Assembly (NCBI RefSeq): GCF_000208925.1
Contig: NW_001914862.1
Span: 77,751-141,750 of the forward strand
Direction: 5' to 3'
DNA length: 64,000 nt
Origin: Entamoeba histolytica HM-1:IMSS
Taxonomy: Eukaryota; Evosea; Mastigamoebida; Endamoebidae
The position numbers and the translations under genes were made by a program. The notes beneath the pieces were generated by a model. It was not told where the DNA came from and did not search any database. It saw only the letters and a list, made by a program, of their open reading frames with translations. Below, piece after piece: positions 8,672 through 21,368 of this stretch. The stretch's first letter is position 1. The number at the start of each line of letters is the position of its first letter.

Positions 8672-10507
8672 TTAATTATTAACAATTTGAGTTATTTCTT
8701 TTTTATCTTTGCAATAATCAACATCAAAATTTCTAAATTGATAACTTCGTTGAACTTGTCCTGAACTTAAATCATTTTCTTCTGCCTTCATTATAATATC
8801 ATCTTTATTAATAGGCTTAACAAAACGATCATAAAAAACTAACTTTGTGTTAATCAGTTTTTCTGGGAGATAAGTTTGATCTAAAACTTCATTATAATTT
8901 GGTGGATATTTATAACCAACAGAATATCCCATCTTCTCCATTAATGAAGTAGGTGCATTTCTGATATGAAGTGGGACAGGTAATGATCCTGTTTGTTTTA
9001 TAATTTCTTCAGTATATTTCATTGTTTCAAAAACAGCACATGACTTTGGTGCTCTGGCTAAATATAAAGCGCATTCATATAACGCAGTGTCTGCTTCTGG
9101 ATATCCTAAAGAAGAAACAATTTGAAATGTTTTGACTGCAATATTTAACGCTTCTACATCTGCAAGTCCAATGTCTTCACTAGATATTTTAATCATTCTT
9201 CTTACTATGTACTTTGGATTTTCTCCCATTTCTATCAATCGTTGTAACCAATATATTGTTGCTTCTTCATCTGAATGAGTAATACTTTTTTGAAAAGCAG
9301 TTAAAACCTTAAAATGATCTTCTCCTTGATTTTTAGGTTGGTAAATATTTCTTTGTAAGTAATTTTCAATAAGTTTATATGTTAAAATATATTTTTTCTC
9401 CACTTTTTTAATCTTTAACTTTTCATTTGGTTTAGTTATTTCTTTTATATGAGAATCAATATTTTCATTAAAAACATCTCCTTCTGTTTGAGTTATTTCT
9501 TTTGGTTCAGGTTGAACTATAACAACATCACTAATATCATCAGAAATAGTTATGACTGAGTCTGTTTTGTCTATTACCCCTTTCTCAATTTCTTCTGTTT
9601 TTTGTTTTTCGTTTTTGTTATCAATAATTGAGACTATTTTTCCATTAATTCTTAATACTTTAATCTCTCCTTTCTTAACCTTTTCTTCTAACTCTCTTAC
9701 CTCAATGTCTATTCCACCTTTTTCATTAATTTCATTTTTTAAAACCTTTTCACTCATGAGGTTAAAATGAACAAATACTTTTTCTAATGTATTTAATGCA
9801 CTTCTTGCATCTCCATCAGAAATAGCTGCAATAAAATGAAGTCCTTCATTGTCAATATCAATTTTTGAATTACAATATTCCTCATCAATAGCCTTTCTCA
9901 TTATTTTAACAACGTCTTCATCAGTTAATTTCTTTAATGTTACAAGTTGGCAACGACTCATTAATGCATTATTTAATTCAAACGATGGATTTTCAGTAGT
10001 TGCACCTATAAGAATAATAGTTCCACTTTCTATAGCAGGTAAAAATGTGTCTTGCTGCAATCTATTTAAACTATGGATTTCATCAAGAAATAAAATGGTA
10101 TTTATTCCCATACGTTTTCTGTGTTTAGCGTCATTAATCACTTTCTTAAAATCCTCTTTTTTACTTGAAGCAGCAGACATAGAAATAAATGTAGACTTAC
10201 TATTATTTTTAATAATACCTGCAATTGTGGTTTTACCACAACCAGGTGGTCCATAGAGAATGGTAGATTGAATCTTATCATTTTTAATCATAGTATTAAA
10301 AGGTGTCCCAATTGCAAGAATATCCTCTTGTCCAATTATATCTTCTAAGTTTTTTGGTCGTTGTTTTTCAGCCAATGGGATATAAATTTGTTTAATCTCT
10401 TGAGGAGACTTTTCTTGTCGATCATCTACACTACTGGTTGTAGTTGGTTCTTTCTTTTGTTTAGGAAGAAAGAATTGATCAAGTGAATTTGGTTTATTTC
10501 TAAACAT
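8672..10507 (-). CDS. WRNIP1: WRNIP1/Mgs1/RarA-type AAA+ ATPase
   Basis: 611 residues. The RarA/MgsA family acts at stalled replication forks. Visible parts in order: a short N-terminus with NSLDQFFLP, a degenerate PCNA-binding-like motif lacking the leading Gln; the AAA+ core with Walker A GPPGCGKT (about residue 87), Walker B ILFLDEIH (about 140), sensor IGATTENPSFELN and SRC; a charged insertion rich in Glu and Lys at about 260-370; and the family C-terminal tetramerisation region (EEATIYWLQRLIEMGENPKY, RMIKISSEDIGLAD, ECALYLARAPKS, GYKYPPNYNEV). Animal WRNIP1 also has a ubiquitin-binding zinc finger at the N-terminus; none is present here, as in yeast Mgs1-like and bacterial forms. Identification is firm. 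Confidence 0.93.
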   Translation of the reverse strand: MFRNKPNSLDQFFLPKQKKEPTTTSSVDDRQEKSPQEIKQIYIPLAEKQRPKNLEDIIGQEDILAIGTPFNTMIKNDKIQSTILYGPPGCGKTTIAGIIKNNSKSTFISMSAASSKKEDFKKVINDAKHRKRMGINTILFLDEIHSLNRLQQDTFLPAIESGTIILIGATTENPSFELNNALMSRCQLVTLKKLTDEDVVKIMRKAIDEEYCNSKIDIDNEGLHFIAAISDGDARSALNTLEKVFVHFNLMSEKVLKNEINEKGGIDIEVRELEEKVKKGEIKVLRINGKIVSIIDNKNEKQKTEEIEKGVIDKTDSVITISDDISDVVIVQPEPKEITQTEGDVFNENIDSHIKEITKPNEKLKIKKVEKKYILTYKLIENYLQRNIYQPKNQGEDHFKVLTAFQKSITHSDEEATIYWLQRLIEMGENPKYIVRRMIKISSEDIGLADVEALNIAVKTFQIVSSLGYPEADTALYECALYLARAPKSCAVFETMKYTEEIIKQTGSLPVPLHIRNAPTSLMEKMGYSVGYKYPPNYNEVLDQTYLPEKLINTKLVFYDRFVKPINKDDIIMKAEENDLSSGQVQRSYQFRNFDVDYCKDKKEITQIVNN

Positions 10508-10555
10508 TTTATATTGACAAAATAAAAAAGATTTTAAATAAAAAATTCATAAAAC

Positions 10556-10840
10556 TCAATTTAATTGTTCCAAATACCTCCACACTCGATAAACTACCTC
10601 TACAGGAATATTTTTTAATTCTATCAACATTTCCTTTTTAAAACTAACATCAACCAACACACTTTGTTGATAACTTCCAATAATCCCAAACACTATTTTT
10701 TGTTCTTGCTCAGTTAGTTGTTGAATACGCTCGTTGATACGAGAGATCAATCCATCACCCATAGAATCATGAAGTTCAACAAATCTTGTGCGTTGTTCTA
10801 TTTCATTGTTAATAAGTATTTTTCTATTCTCTTCTTCCAT
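10556..10840 (-). CDS. Small hypothetical protein, 94 aa
   Basis: A short open frame ending 48 bp upstream of the WRNIP1 start on the same strand. It is acidic and glutamine-rich in the first half, then LTEQEQKIVFGII and a C-terminal helix IPVEVVYRVWRYLEQLN. The second half recalls the NET (extra-terminal) fold of BET and TAF14-like proteins, where a conserved DFETL-type strand is followed by a helix. The similarity is weak and I would not assign it. No signal peptide or membrane segment. Composition and a clean ATG support it being real. Confidence 0.5.
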   Translation of the reverse strand: MEEENRKILINNEIEQRTRFVELHDSMGDGLISRINERIQQLTEQEQKIVFGIIGSYQQSVLVDVSFKKEMLIELKNIPVEVVYRVWRYLEQLN

Positions 10841-11007
10841 AAAGAAATACTTTCTTTAATTTCTTTATAGTTTATTTTACATAAAATAAATTATTTTATC
10901 ATTTAATTAATAAGAAACTAGAACTTAATACAAAACAACACCTAATCTTTTTAGTCTTTTACTCTCTTATATAACAAAAACTAAAACATGAACTGTATTA
11001 GACTCTA

Positions 11008-12003
11008 TTAAAGTTTTGGTAATATGTTTTTATTTATAATAATCCCATTGGCTCTGAGGTAAGTTGACGATAGGTCATATCTAAATTCTTTTTCATTAAG
11101 GGAGATAAAAAGATAATGATATTCCTTTGCTGGAAGTGTTGATTTAACAGAATCAAATTCTAAGAAACGATTTGTAATGTCGTCTTTTCTTCCAACGACA
11201 ATAAAATTACAACCCATACTTGCAATAACCTGCATTGCCTTTTTTAAATTAATTTCGCTATTTTGATAATACCTCTTATTGAGAATTCTAACCGCAGTGT
11301 CTAATCCAACAACAAATGTACCTCCAGGATAAGTCTTGCACTTATCAATATAAAGTGATGTATTTGAAATATTTACTTTATATTTACCAGCAACTTGTGA
11401 AGCTCTAATAAAGACATTAGTTAAAGAGGTGACTGATTTGTCTTCACTTCTTTGTGAAATATCTAAAATAATAGGTCGATGATTAAACCTCATTGACATA
11501 TATTCAATAATCTTCTTGTGTGCTTTATGAAATGGATTAAATGTTCCACAATAAACAATTGGACATTGAGGGATGGAGTGAGTGATTGATCCATTCAATT
11601 CTATACAAAACACCCCATTATTATTTTTGAAGAATGAGTCAACGTAATTAATGTAATGAATTTGTAGTGAGGCAAGGGCAATATTACCAGTTGGGGTTTC
11701 TGGTAATTTTTGAAATGTAGTTAGTAAAATATCAAGTTGATTTAATACAGTTGATCCTTCAGCATATAATAAACGAATAGGATCTCTAATGGCAATTGCA
11801 TTTGATGAAATACAAACCGCAATATAAGTTGTATTAGATGGGTATGAGAGTAATGGTACTAATCCTCTTGAAGCTTCCAAACAAACATCTTTAACCTGTA
11901 TGTTTTCTATTTTGACAGGGATAATTATAGAAGGAATATGACTTAGTACATGAAGTAAATTAATAGAACAATCAACACAAATAGAGGCGTTAATATAGTT
12001 CAT
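11008..12003 (-). CDS. Two-part protein with C-terminal NadD-like nucleotidyltransferase domain
   Basis: 331 residues. The second half starts with YCGTFNPFHKAHKKII, the nucleotide-binding G-x-F-x-P-x-H-x-x-H motif of the adenylyl/cytidylyl-transferase superfamily, closest in form to nicotinate-mononucleotide adenylyltransferases. A later VGLDTAVRILNKRYY and VVGRKDD fit the same Rossmann fold. A closing ISSTxxR-type element appears as LSSTYLRA. The first ~150 residues carry no motif I can name with certainty. In layout they recall plant proteins where a decayed CinA-C (nicotinamide-nucleotide amidase-like) half precedes a NadD-like half. A role in NAD or pyridine-nucleotide salvage is an inference. 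Confidence 0.65.
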   Translation of the reverse strand: MNYINASICVDCSINLLHVLSHIPSIIIPVKIENIQVKDVCLEASRGLVPLLSYPSNTTYIAVCISSNAIAIRDPIRLLYAEGSTVLNQLDILLTTFQKLPETPTGNIALASLQIHYINYVDSFFKNNNGVFCIELNGSITHSIPQCPIVYCGTFNPFHKAHKKIIEYMSMRFNHRPIILDISQRSEDKSVTSLTNVFIRASQVAGKYKVNISNTSLYIDKCKTYPGGTFVVGLDTAVRILNKRYYQNSEINLKKAMQVIASMGCNFIVVGRKDDITNRFLEFDSVKSTLPAKEYHYLFISLNEKEFRYDLSSTYLRANGIIINKNILPKL

Positions 12004-12136
12004 AGTTATGAATAATTGAAATTATATCTTAAAAAGATAATTTTTTGTTATTTATTTTTGTTTAAATTAATGTTTTTCAAAAGATTTTTAAGAAAAAAAA
12101 AAGAATAAAACCAAAAACTGATTAAACTCTCTTACA

Positions 12137-12757
12137 ATGAAAGCAACACAATACATTGTAATTCGTGCTTTATTTCATTTACTAATTGTTCCTTATCTTC
12201 TTGCTATATTTGGTAATCCTACAAAAGGAGAAAGAGGAGTTGAACCACAGTATGAGCCATTGTTGGAATATATATTATTTGGAGTCACAAATGTTATTGT
12301 TCAACCTTTACTAACATACATTATATTTAATAAAATTAAACCAAACTCATATTCGCTGATTGAACAAATATTGTCTGTTATTATTGGTATTATTGTATCA
12401 ATGATTTCATTTTTTATTTTTAAACCAACGCTTCTTAGTCATACACTTCAAACAATAATGTGCTCTTTGGGATTCGGTGTATATTCAAGTCCACTTATAC
12501 TTCTTGCTTATAAACAAACTCTTAAACAAGAAGAAGAATATCATTTCTTGTTTATTCCATCGATGATAGTTTTATTATCTATCATTATTTCTTCAATATG
12601 TGGATCATTAGATACTCCATATAACTGGAAGTATTTCCCTACTCCAGCATTTTATGCATATGTTGCTAGTAATTTTATTGCTGATGCATATTGCTTTATC
12701 TATCAATACTATAATGAAGTAGTATCTGAACAGAGTGTTGATAAAAAAACTAGATAA
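12137..12757 (+). CDS. PIGF: PIG-F/Gpi11-like GPI-anchor assembly membrane protein
   Basis: 206 residues with about six hydrophobic segments and no signal peptide. The second half shows the PIG-F pattern: a serine/leucine-rich helix pair (SHTLQTIMCSLGFGVYSSPL), then a helix ending in GSLDTPYNWKYFPTPAF, which matches the G-x-W-L-G-A-x-x-x-P-L-D-W-x-R-x-W-x-x-W-P region of PIG-F in spacing and in Asp/Pro/Trp positions. PIG-F supports the ethanolamine-phosphate transferases PIG-O and PIG-G in the ER. Entamoeba coats itself with GPI-anchored proteophosphoglycans, so the pathway is expected. Sequence identity is low, so confidence is moderate. Confidence 0.68.
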   Translation: MKATQYIVIRALFHLLIVPYLLAIFGNPTKGERGVEPQYEPLLEYILFGVTNVIVQPLLTYIIFNKIKPNSYSLIEQILSVIIGIIVSMISFFIFKPTLLSHTLQTIMCSLGFGVYSSPLILLAYKQTLKQEEEYHFLFIPSMIVLLSIIISSICGSLDTPYNWKYFPTPAFYAYVASNFIADAYCFIYQYYNEVVSEQSVDKKTR

Positions 12758-12860
12758 TTCATTATTTTAACAAATCATTGTATTTAAAAGAATTATAACA
12801 TTTATGTATAAAACAACAATATATAAAAACAAAATCAATACTTAAACCAAAAAAGTTAAT

Positions 12861-14089
12861 TTAATTTTCTCTTGGATGTCTAATTTGGGCTTGAGCAGCA
12901 GCAATTCTAGCAACTGGAATTCTGTATGAAGAACATGAAACATAGTTCAATCCAATCATGTGGCACCATTCAATTGATGATGGTTCTCCTCCGTGTTCTC
13001 CACAAATACCAACAAGTAATTCTGGTCTTGTTTGTCTTCCTTTAGTAACAGCAATTCTCATAACTTCTCCAACACCTGGTCTATCAAGAATTTCAAATGG
13101 ATTAGCTGGAAGAATCTTAAGTTCAACATATTTTGGAATGAATTTGTTTTCTGAATCTTCACGTGAGTATGAGAATGTTCCTTGTGTAAGATCATTAGTT
13201 CCGAATGAGAAGAATGAAGCTTCTGTAGCAATCTTATCAGCTGTTAATGCTGCTCTAACACATTCAACCATAGTACCATACATGAATGGTACTTTAATAC
13301 CATATTTCTTTTCAACTTCTTCATGAACTGGTTCAAGAACATTCTTTCTTAAGTTAATAAGTTCATTAACTTCTGTAACATTTGGAATNNNNNNNNNNNN
13401 NNNNNNNNNNNNNNNNNNNNNNNNNNNNNNNNNNNNNNNNNNNNNNNNNNNNNNNNNNNNNNNNNNNNNNNNNNNNNNNNNNNNNNNNGAGCATATGGAT
13501 CAACTGGGAATGGTTGTTTAGTGAATTCTTCAGTCTTTTTAATGAAGACTTGTGCAAGTTCTTTCATATCATTAGCATCTAATTCAGTATCTAATTTAAC
13601 TCCCTTTTCAACTTTTTTGTTTTCAAGAGTCTTATCATAAACTTCATCATCAACATTAAGAGCAATCTTTCCGAAGAGGGAAACAAATCTTCTGTATGAA
13701 TCATATGCAAATCTTTCATTGTTGGTTAATTTAGCAAGAGCAACAACAGTTTTATCATTAAGTCCAAGATTAAGAATAGTATCCATCATACCTGGCATAG
13801 ACATAGCAGCTCCTGATCTGACTGAAACAAGAAGTGGATTTTCTTCTCCTCCAAAGACTTTTCCTGATTTCTTTTCAACTAATTGCATATTCTTTTTAAC
13901 TTCTTCCATTAATCCTTCTGGCATTTTGTTTCCATTAGCAATGAATTGTTTACACATTTCAGTTGTAATAACAAATCCTTGTGGAACTGGAAGTCCAATT
14001 TTTGTCATTGTGCAAAGTCCAGCTCCCTTTCCTCCAAGGAGTTTCTTGTTGGTTCCATCACCATCTTCGAAAGCATATACTCTTTGCAT
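12861..14089 (-). CDS. PPDK: Pyruvate, phosphate dikinase, interrupted by an assembly gap
   Basis: This is one gene with a run of 100 N in the middle. The N-terminal part (13489-14089, about 200 residues) begins MQRVYAFEDGDGTNKKLLGG and carries the nucleotide-binding start GGKGAGLCTM, then RSGAAMSMPGMMDTILNLGL. The C-terminal part (12861-13388, about 175 residues) has FGTNDLTQGTFSYSRED and the catalytic cysteine block GICGEHGGEP, ending RHPREN. PPDK interconverts PEP, AMP and PPi with pyruvate, ATP and Pi; Entamoeba uses it in PPi-linked glycolysis. The phospho-histidine domain falls in the gap. The family is about 880 residues, so roughly 500 residues are missing. The 100-N spacer also breaks the frame, so it is a placeholder length and not evidence of a pseudogene. 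Confidence 0.93.
13389..13488. other. Assembly gap of exactly 100 N
   Basis: A fixed-length placeholder inside PPDK. From the known length of the enzyme the true gap is about 1.5 kb. Confidence 0.98.
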
Positions 14090-14396
14090 TATTATCTGAA
14101 TGAACTCTAAATTCTTACAAATTCCTTAAATAGTTCATAGGGTTTCTCAGGGTTTATTTCTTTCTTGCATACTTTTCTTTCCACGTCACCTTATCGTATT
14201 ATAAATTGATTTCATTTGTAAATCCTATGTAAATCTTTTTGAAATTATGGAAAAATTCATGGGAGTAACAGATTAAATAGTTCATCATGTTGGTTATGAA
14301 TTTATTTTTCTTTTTTGTTGTTGCTTAAAAACCATTTTCTTAAAACATTTTTAAATAATAAATCTTCTTATTGTTCATAACAAACACTTTGATCAA
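14090..14396. other. Intergenic, promoter side of PPDK
   Basis: About 300 bp between PPDK and the RhoGAP stop. On the minus strand, GAGTTCATTCAGA lies just before the PPDK start. No gene or repeat seen. Confidence 0.5.
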
Positions 14397-16972
14397 TTAG
14401 TATTCATATATTTCATTTACTTTATCACAGTCTTTCTCTTCTAAAATACCACTATATTGAATTTTTACTCTTTCTTCTACTACCTCATTTGTTATATTAT
14501 TTGTTTTACATAAACCTTTTTCTAATTGTTTTTGTTTCTCACGTTCTTCTTGTATATGTTGAATTTTTTCATCATCCATAGCTTTTTGAGTCACTTCCTT
14601 AAATTTATCTAAATCATTTTGCTCTTGTTCACCAAGAATCATTGTTTCAATACCTTCATGAGACAATTCTTTTTCTGGAAATTCTGTTCCTACTGTTAGT
14701 CTATTTGCTTCTTCTTTCTTATTTATAAACCTGGAAGTGACTCTGCTTGAACTTAATCCTGGTTGTTTTGGTGAAATAGGAATATAAGGAAGGACAGTTA
14801 TTTGTATTGGTGTTTGATTACTACCTTCTGTTTGTTGAAGTGTCTCTTTATTCTTAAAACCAATTATTTCATTAGGATGATTTACTGATTGAATTTCTTC
14901 TTTTGTACTTTTTTGTGACTCAGTGCTTAATTGAATAGTACTTCTAGAGTCACAAGTAAATCCAGTCCTTTTTGAAATAAAAGAACCAGGTCTTTTTGAT
15001 TGATTTGTACAAGTTATTAATGGTGATAATTGCTTATTATTTACACTTTGGTCTTCTTGTTCAACACCTGATATTCTTTCTTTAAGTTGTTGTTCATTAG
15101 TTACACGGATTGACCCTAAAGTGTTCCGTTGTCCAAAAACAACTTTACTAACTCTTGGAGCAAAGAGTTGTGTTCTTTGAGTAGTTAAAGTACTTTGTCT
15201 TGAGAATTGATGTTCTGCTATATCTATTTTTTGTTTTGTGTCTTGACTTGGTTCAGAGTTTATTGGTGTAGTTGTTGACATTTCATTTATAGATGTATTA
15301 TCATTAGACTTATTAGGCTCTGTTATTTCTTGAACTTGAGTATTATCAAATAAATTTTTCATAGAAATAGGAGTAACTTTATCATCAGATATTTTTTTAT
15401 TTTTTCGGATTTGGGTATGTACAAGTGAACCATTTTCATTAACTTCTATTTGGTTAAAAAGTTTATTAGACAATCTATTTTGAGGTTTTTTTGTTCTTTG
15501 TTGAATCATAAAATCTGCCATTGAATTAGTAGTTTCTGGTGTTTTATCAACAGGAATAATATTAATAGTATTATTAATTTCTTGTTTCTCTGGTATTTTC
15601 ATTGCTAAAGTATTTGAGTTAGGTGCTTGAATTGGAGTTTCCGTTGATGGAGACTGAGTTAGAGTAGAACAATTTATTTGTTGAGGTTTTCTTTCTCCTA
15701 AGAAGTTTGCTCGTTTTGTTACTACAGGATCAATGTCTTGAGGAAACAAACTAGTGAATGACAAAATACAAAATCGAATAAAATCAATACACAACGAATA
15801 TTCATTCTTTGAATCACCATTTAATGGAAGTTGGTCGAATTCACTTAAAGTCATGAGATTTGTTGATAAACAAACAGAGAGATTTTTTGCATTCATTGCA
15901 TTAATTTCTGAATGACAAACAATTTTATAACACAATTTCATTGTTTCTTTAAATACTGTCATATGTTCAGGAGGAAGACATTGAATTAATTCTTTAATTT
16001 CATTAACTATTAGCTTTGAGTCTGTTTGAGTATCAATAATTTCAATCCATCTTTGAAATATCTTCTTTGTAGTTGTTCTATCAAAAATGTGAATAGGTAA
16101 ATTTCTGAGAAATTTCTTAAACACACTTGCAACAACATCACATGGTATTTCATTAAAATTTGTTACACTCATTCTCATACATAATTCTTCTATTTGTCTT
16201 ATTGATGCATTAGAACTCTCACGAAATATTCCTTTACAAAAACATCCTTTATTATACATACATTCAAAAATAATTACAAGTGCTTTTGGAAGTTGGTCCA
16301 TAGTTCTATTTTCTGATATTAATATCTCTTTAATTGTTCTTCCAGTATAAGGAATAAAATTCCCAATAGCTTTAGATGAATCAATAGATTCTTGAACCAA
16401 TTTTTCTAAATCAGAAATAAAAGGATTGTCACTGAAAAATGTATTTCCAAGACTAAAGAATATTTCAAATGTCTTAAAGAAATCAAGAAAGAAATTAGGT
16501 GTCATAACAGATAAGTGTTGATTAAGTGAATGAAGTCGTGAAAATAACTGTTCTTCTTGAATTCCATCTTTAGACATTAATATTTGAAGGTCAGTTATAT
16601 TACTAAAAAGTTCTGTTGTAACCAAGGATGTTTGTTTAAAATGATCAGAAAATAATTCAAAGTCATTAGCAATATATCTCAGAGCACTAATAAATTGGGT
16701 TAACATTTTTGTGTCTATACAAATCATTATTTTATGGAGTTAATAATCAATAAATACTAATAAAAATACAAACTTAACCATCCATTATTATTTTTATATA
16801 ACAACTTCTCTAACTCTTGTGTACGATGATTAACTTCTTCATTTATTCTTTTAAATAGTGTTGAAATCGTATTAGAAAATGATTGTTCTGAAGTCCAAAA
16901 AGACTCAACCTCATCAAGTTCTTTTCTTTTTTCTTCTATGTTTTTAGTAAGTGCCACTTCGTTCCAAGTCAT
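14397..16972 (-). CDS. RhoGAP-domain protein (two exons)
   Basis: Exon 1 is 16774-16972 and exon 2 is 14397-16714. The 59-bp intron (16715-16773) has a GTTTGT donor and TATAG acceptor, and the join keeps frame (phase 1 + 2) to give 838 residues. The N-terminal ~180 residues are predicted helical, possibly a dimerisation or BAR-like region. A RhoGAP domain follows (about 200-390), with the arginine finger in KGIFRESS near residue 230 and the conserved VFKKFLRNLP and LSVCLSTNLM elements. The long C-terminal part (about 400-838) is polar, Ser/Thr/Gln/Asn-rich and ends with a charged coiled-coil-like stretch. It should speed GTP hydrolysis on Rho/Rac-type GTPases in actin control. A GAAC motif lies 26 bp upstream. 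Confidence 0.85.
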
Positions 16973-16997
16973 TAATCAAAATGTATGAATAACTCAT

Positions 16998-17007
16998 TTT
17001 TAAGTTC
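16998..17007 (-). promoter_or_regulatory. GAAC-type core promoter element of RhoGAP gene
   Basis: On the minus strand this reads GAACTTAAAA, ending 25 bp before the RhoGAP ATG at 16972. It is identical to the copies before ARPC1, AP sigma and SWC4. Confidence 0.5.
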
Positions 17008-17107
17008 TTTTTTTTATTAAAAAGAAGTAAATAAAATAAGGTTATTGGTAAATTACCCTTCTGATTTATTAACAAAACAATTTAAAAATGCCTTGAAAGT
17101 AATTAAA

Positions 17108-18583
17108 TTAAAGAGGGATGTATTGTGCTTGGTGGTGGTTTCGAGTTAAAAAATATGCTATTCCCAATAAAAATGTACATCCAATTAAAATTACAATGAC
17201 AATAGAAAGAAAATGGTTTTGATTTGATTGATTGATTTGATGAGAAATGATATTTTCTTCATTATTTATTTTATTCCGACTTATTTTTGGTTTATTTAAA
17301 CGTGAACGTACTGGTGCTCCAATATGAATTTCATCATCCCTTTTCTTTCCTATTTCTTTTTCTTTAAAGACTAGTCTAGCTCTACCAAAGGTTTCTTTCT
17401 TATATTCAGATAATTGTACAATGACTGAATGTCCTTCTTTAATTGAAGGAGTATAAGTATATATTTTTCCTCCTGGACAATTTCTTTGTTTTAATTCGAG
17501 ACACTTTCCATCACAAGAATCAACCAGAGTCAAGTATGTGTCTACTTGAGATCCACATGTCATCATAGTTATTTCATGATTCGGATGTACAGTAACTCCA
17601 AAAAATGCTGTACTTAATTCATCTCGAGTAGATAAACATGGATTAATAAATAAGGGGTATTGAGCAAATGGAATTGAGAATATAGTATATGGAATATAGG
17701 GAATATGAACAGCTCCATTACAAGCTTCTTTTGCCGATTTTTTTGTTGTCCTTTGGAAGTGAATATCATAACGGTCTCCATCTGTTTCAACAAATAAAAA
17801 GACGGGAGAGTATGTCTTTGATGGACTTAAAATAATAATAGAACCTACTCCATCTCTGCATGACCTTAAATATCCTTCTTCTATTTTATCCTCATTACAA
17901 GATGAAAAGAGATGAAATGTAGTTGGTTTTGTAGTACGTTTACTACAAGTATCAATTATATATCGTTCTCCTGGATGTACAGAAGCTATTCGATGCCACT
18001 GACCTTTCTTTTGAACATTATTAATTATATCAGTTGTTTTAACAACTACGTTTTGTGTTAACGGGAAAATAACTTCATCAGCTTTTTGACAATTAGAGGT
18101 AGTGTTTATTAATGGCTTAAACTGTAAAAATAAATGACTTTGAACTTCTATATTATTAAGAAATTCATATGTAGCAAGAAAAACATGACCATTTGGTGGT
18201 ACATTAAATGTTATATTTGAAGTTCTTAATGAGGTAGTTAATTGTGCGATACATCCCATTGAAGATGTTGATGTTGGACATTCACTAGATACCCTTAAAT
18301 GCATTTTATGCAAAACATAAACATATTTGGCATGGTTAGTTACTATATTTGAAGTACCAGTCACTTGTATTTGAAGGGGTACATTTCTTTTATTTTCTAT
18401 TCTGTACCATGTTGTTACTCTGTTCTCTCGATCTCCACACCCAGGATATGACATTATTAACTCTTGTGTAAGTGGTTGTTGGATAAAACTAAATCTATTG
18501 TCATCATTATAAAATTCCAAAGGTATTGCCTGATTACATGTGTTTGCAAGTGAAAGATGAACTAAGACTATCCAGAAGAGCAT
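17108..18583 (-). CDS. Type I membrane protein with three PPC-like domains; putative lysosomal sorting receptor
   Basis: Start chosen at the ATG at 18583, which gives a normal signal peptide (MLFWIVLVHLSLANTC). An in-frame ATG at 18640 would add residues encoded by a poly-T tract and is less likely. Three repeats of about 130-150 residues follow, each opening with an N/D-x-C-x-x-A pattern and a strand like VTTWYRIEN or KGQWHRI. These recall bacterial pre-peptidase C-terminal (PPC) domains. Then comes a polar linker, one membrane helix near the C-terminus (IVIVILIGCTFLLGIAYFL) and a short tail ending YIPL, a Y-x-x-hydrophobic sorting motif. The layout is that of Entamoeba cysteine-protease-binding family (CPBF) receptors, which carry hydrolases to lysosomes and phagosomes. 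At ~491 residues it is shorter than the CPBFs I know of (about 850-950), so it may be a new branch. Confidence 0.65.
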   Translation of the reverse strand: MLFWIVLVHLSLANTCNQAIPLEFYNDDNRFSFIQQPLTQELIMSYPGCGDRENRVTTWYRIENKRNVPLQIQVTGTSNIVTNHAKYVYVLHKMHLRVSSECPTSTSSMGCIAQLTTSLRTSNITFNVPPNGHVFLATYEFLNNIEVQSHLFLQFKPLINTTSNCQKADEVIFPLTQNVVVKTTDIINNVQKKGQWHRIASVHPGERYIIDTCSKRTTKPTTFHLFSSCNEDKIEEGYLRSCRDGVGSIIILSPSKTYSPVFLFVETDGDRYDIHFQRTTKKSAKEACNGAVHIPYIPYTIFSIPFAQYPLFINPCLSTRDELSTAFFGVTVHPNHEITMMTCGSQVDTYLTLVDSCDGKCLELKQRNCPGGKIYTYTPSIKEGHSVIVQLSEYKKETFGRARLVFKEKEIGKKRDDEIHIGAPVRSRLNKPKISRNKINNEENIISHQINQSNQNHFLSIVIVILIGCTFLLGIAYFLTRNHHQAQYIPL

Positions 18584-18826
18584 AGAACAATATAAGATCA
18601 AAAAAAAAAAAAAGAAAAAACTATATTTTTCAAATAACATAATTTATATAACATAAAAATAATTGAACTTTTGTTATTAATGAGAAAAAATTTGAAATGA
18701 AGTAGAACTTGAAATTTGTGAGGTTTTTCTCTTTTTGATGAAGAGATAAAACTTTGTTATTGGTAAAAGAAGATATTGAGGTTTGAAATAAAAAGAAAAA
18801 GGAAGAACTAAGAAAGTCAATTTATT

Positions 18827-21290
<2,464 letters not shown>

Positions 21291-21368
21291 AAAAAATAAT
21301 TTTAATTCTTTTTTAAATAATATTCTTTATAATATTAAAGGTGTTAAAAAAGAAATTAGATTAACAGT

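Noticed and set aside
9552..10256. Plus-strand frames inside WRNIP1
   Set aside because: They are antisense shadows of a firmly identified gene.
18584..18640. Longer N-terminus for the PPC receptor from the ATG at 18640
   Set aside because: It is mostly encoded by a poly-T homopolymer and would bury the normal signal peptide; start at 18583 is preferred.
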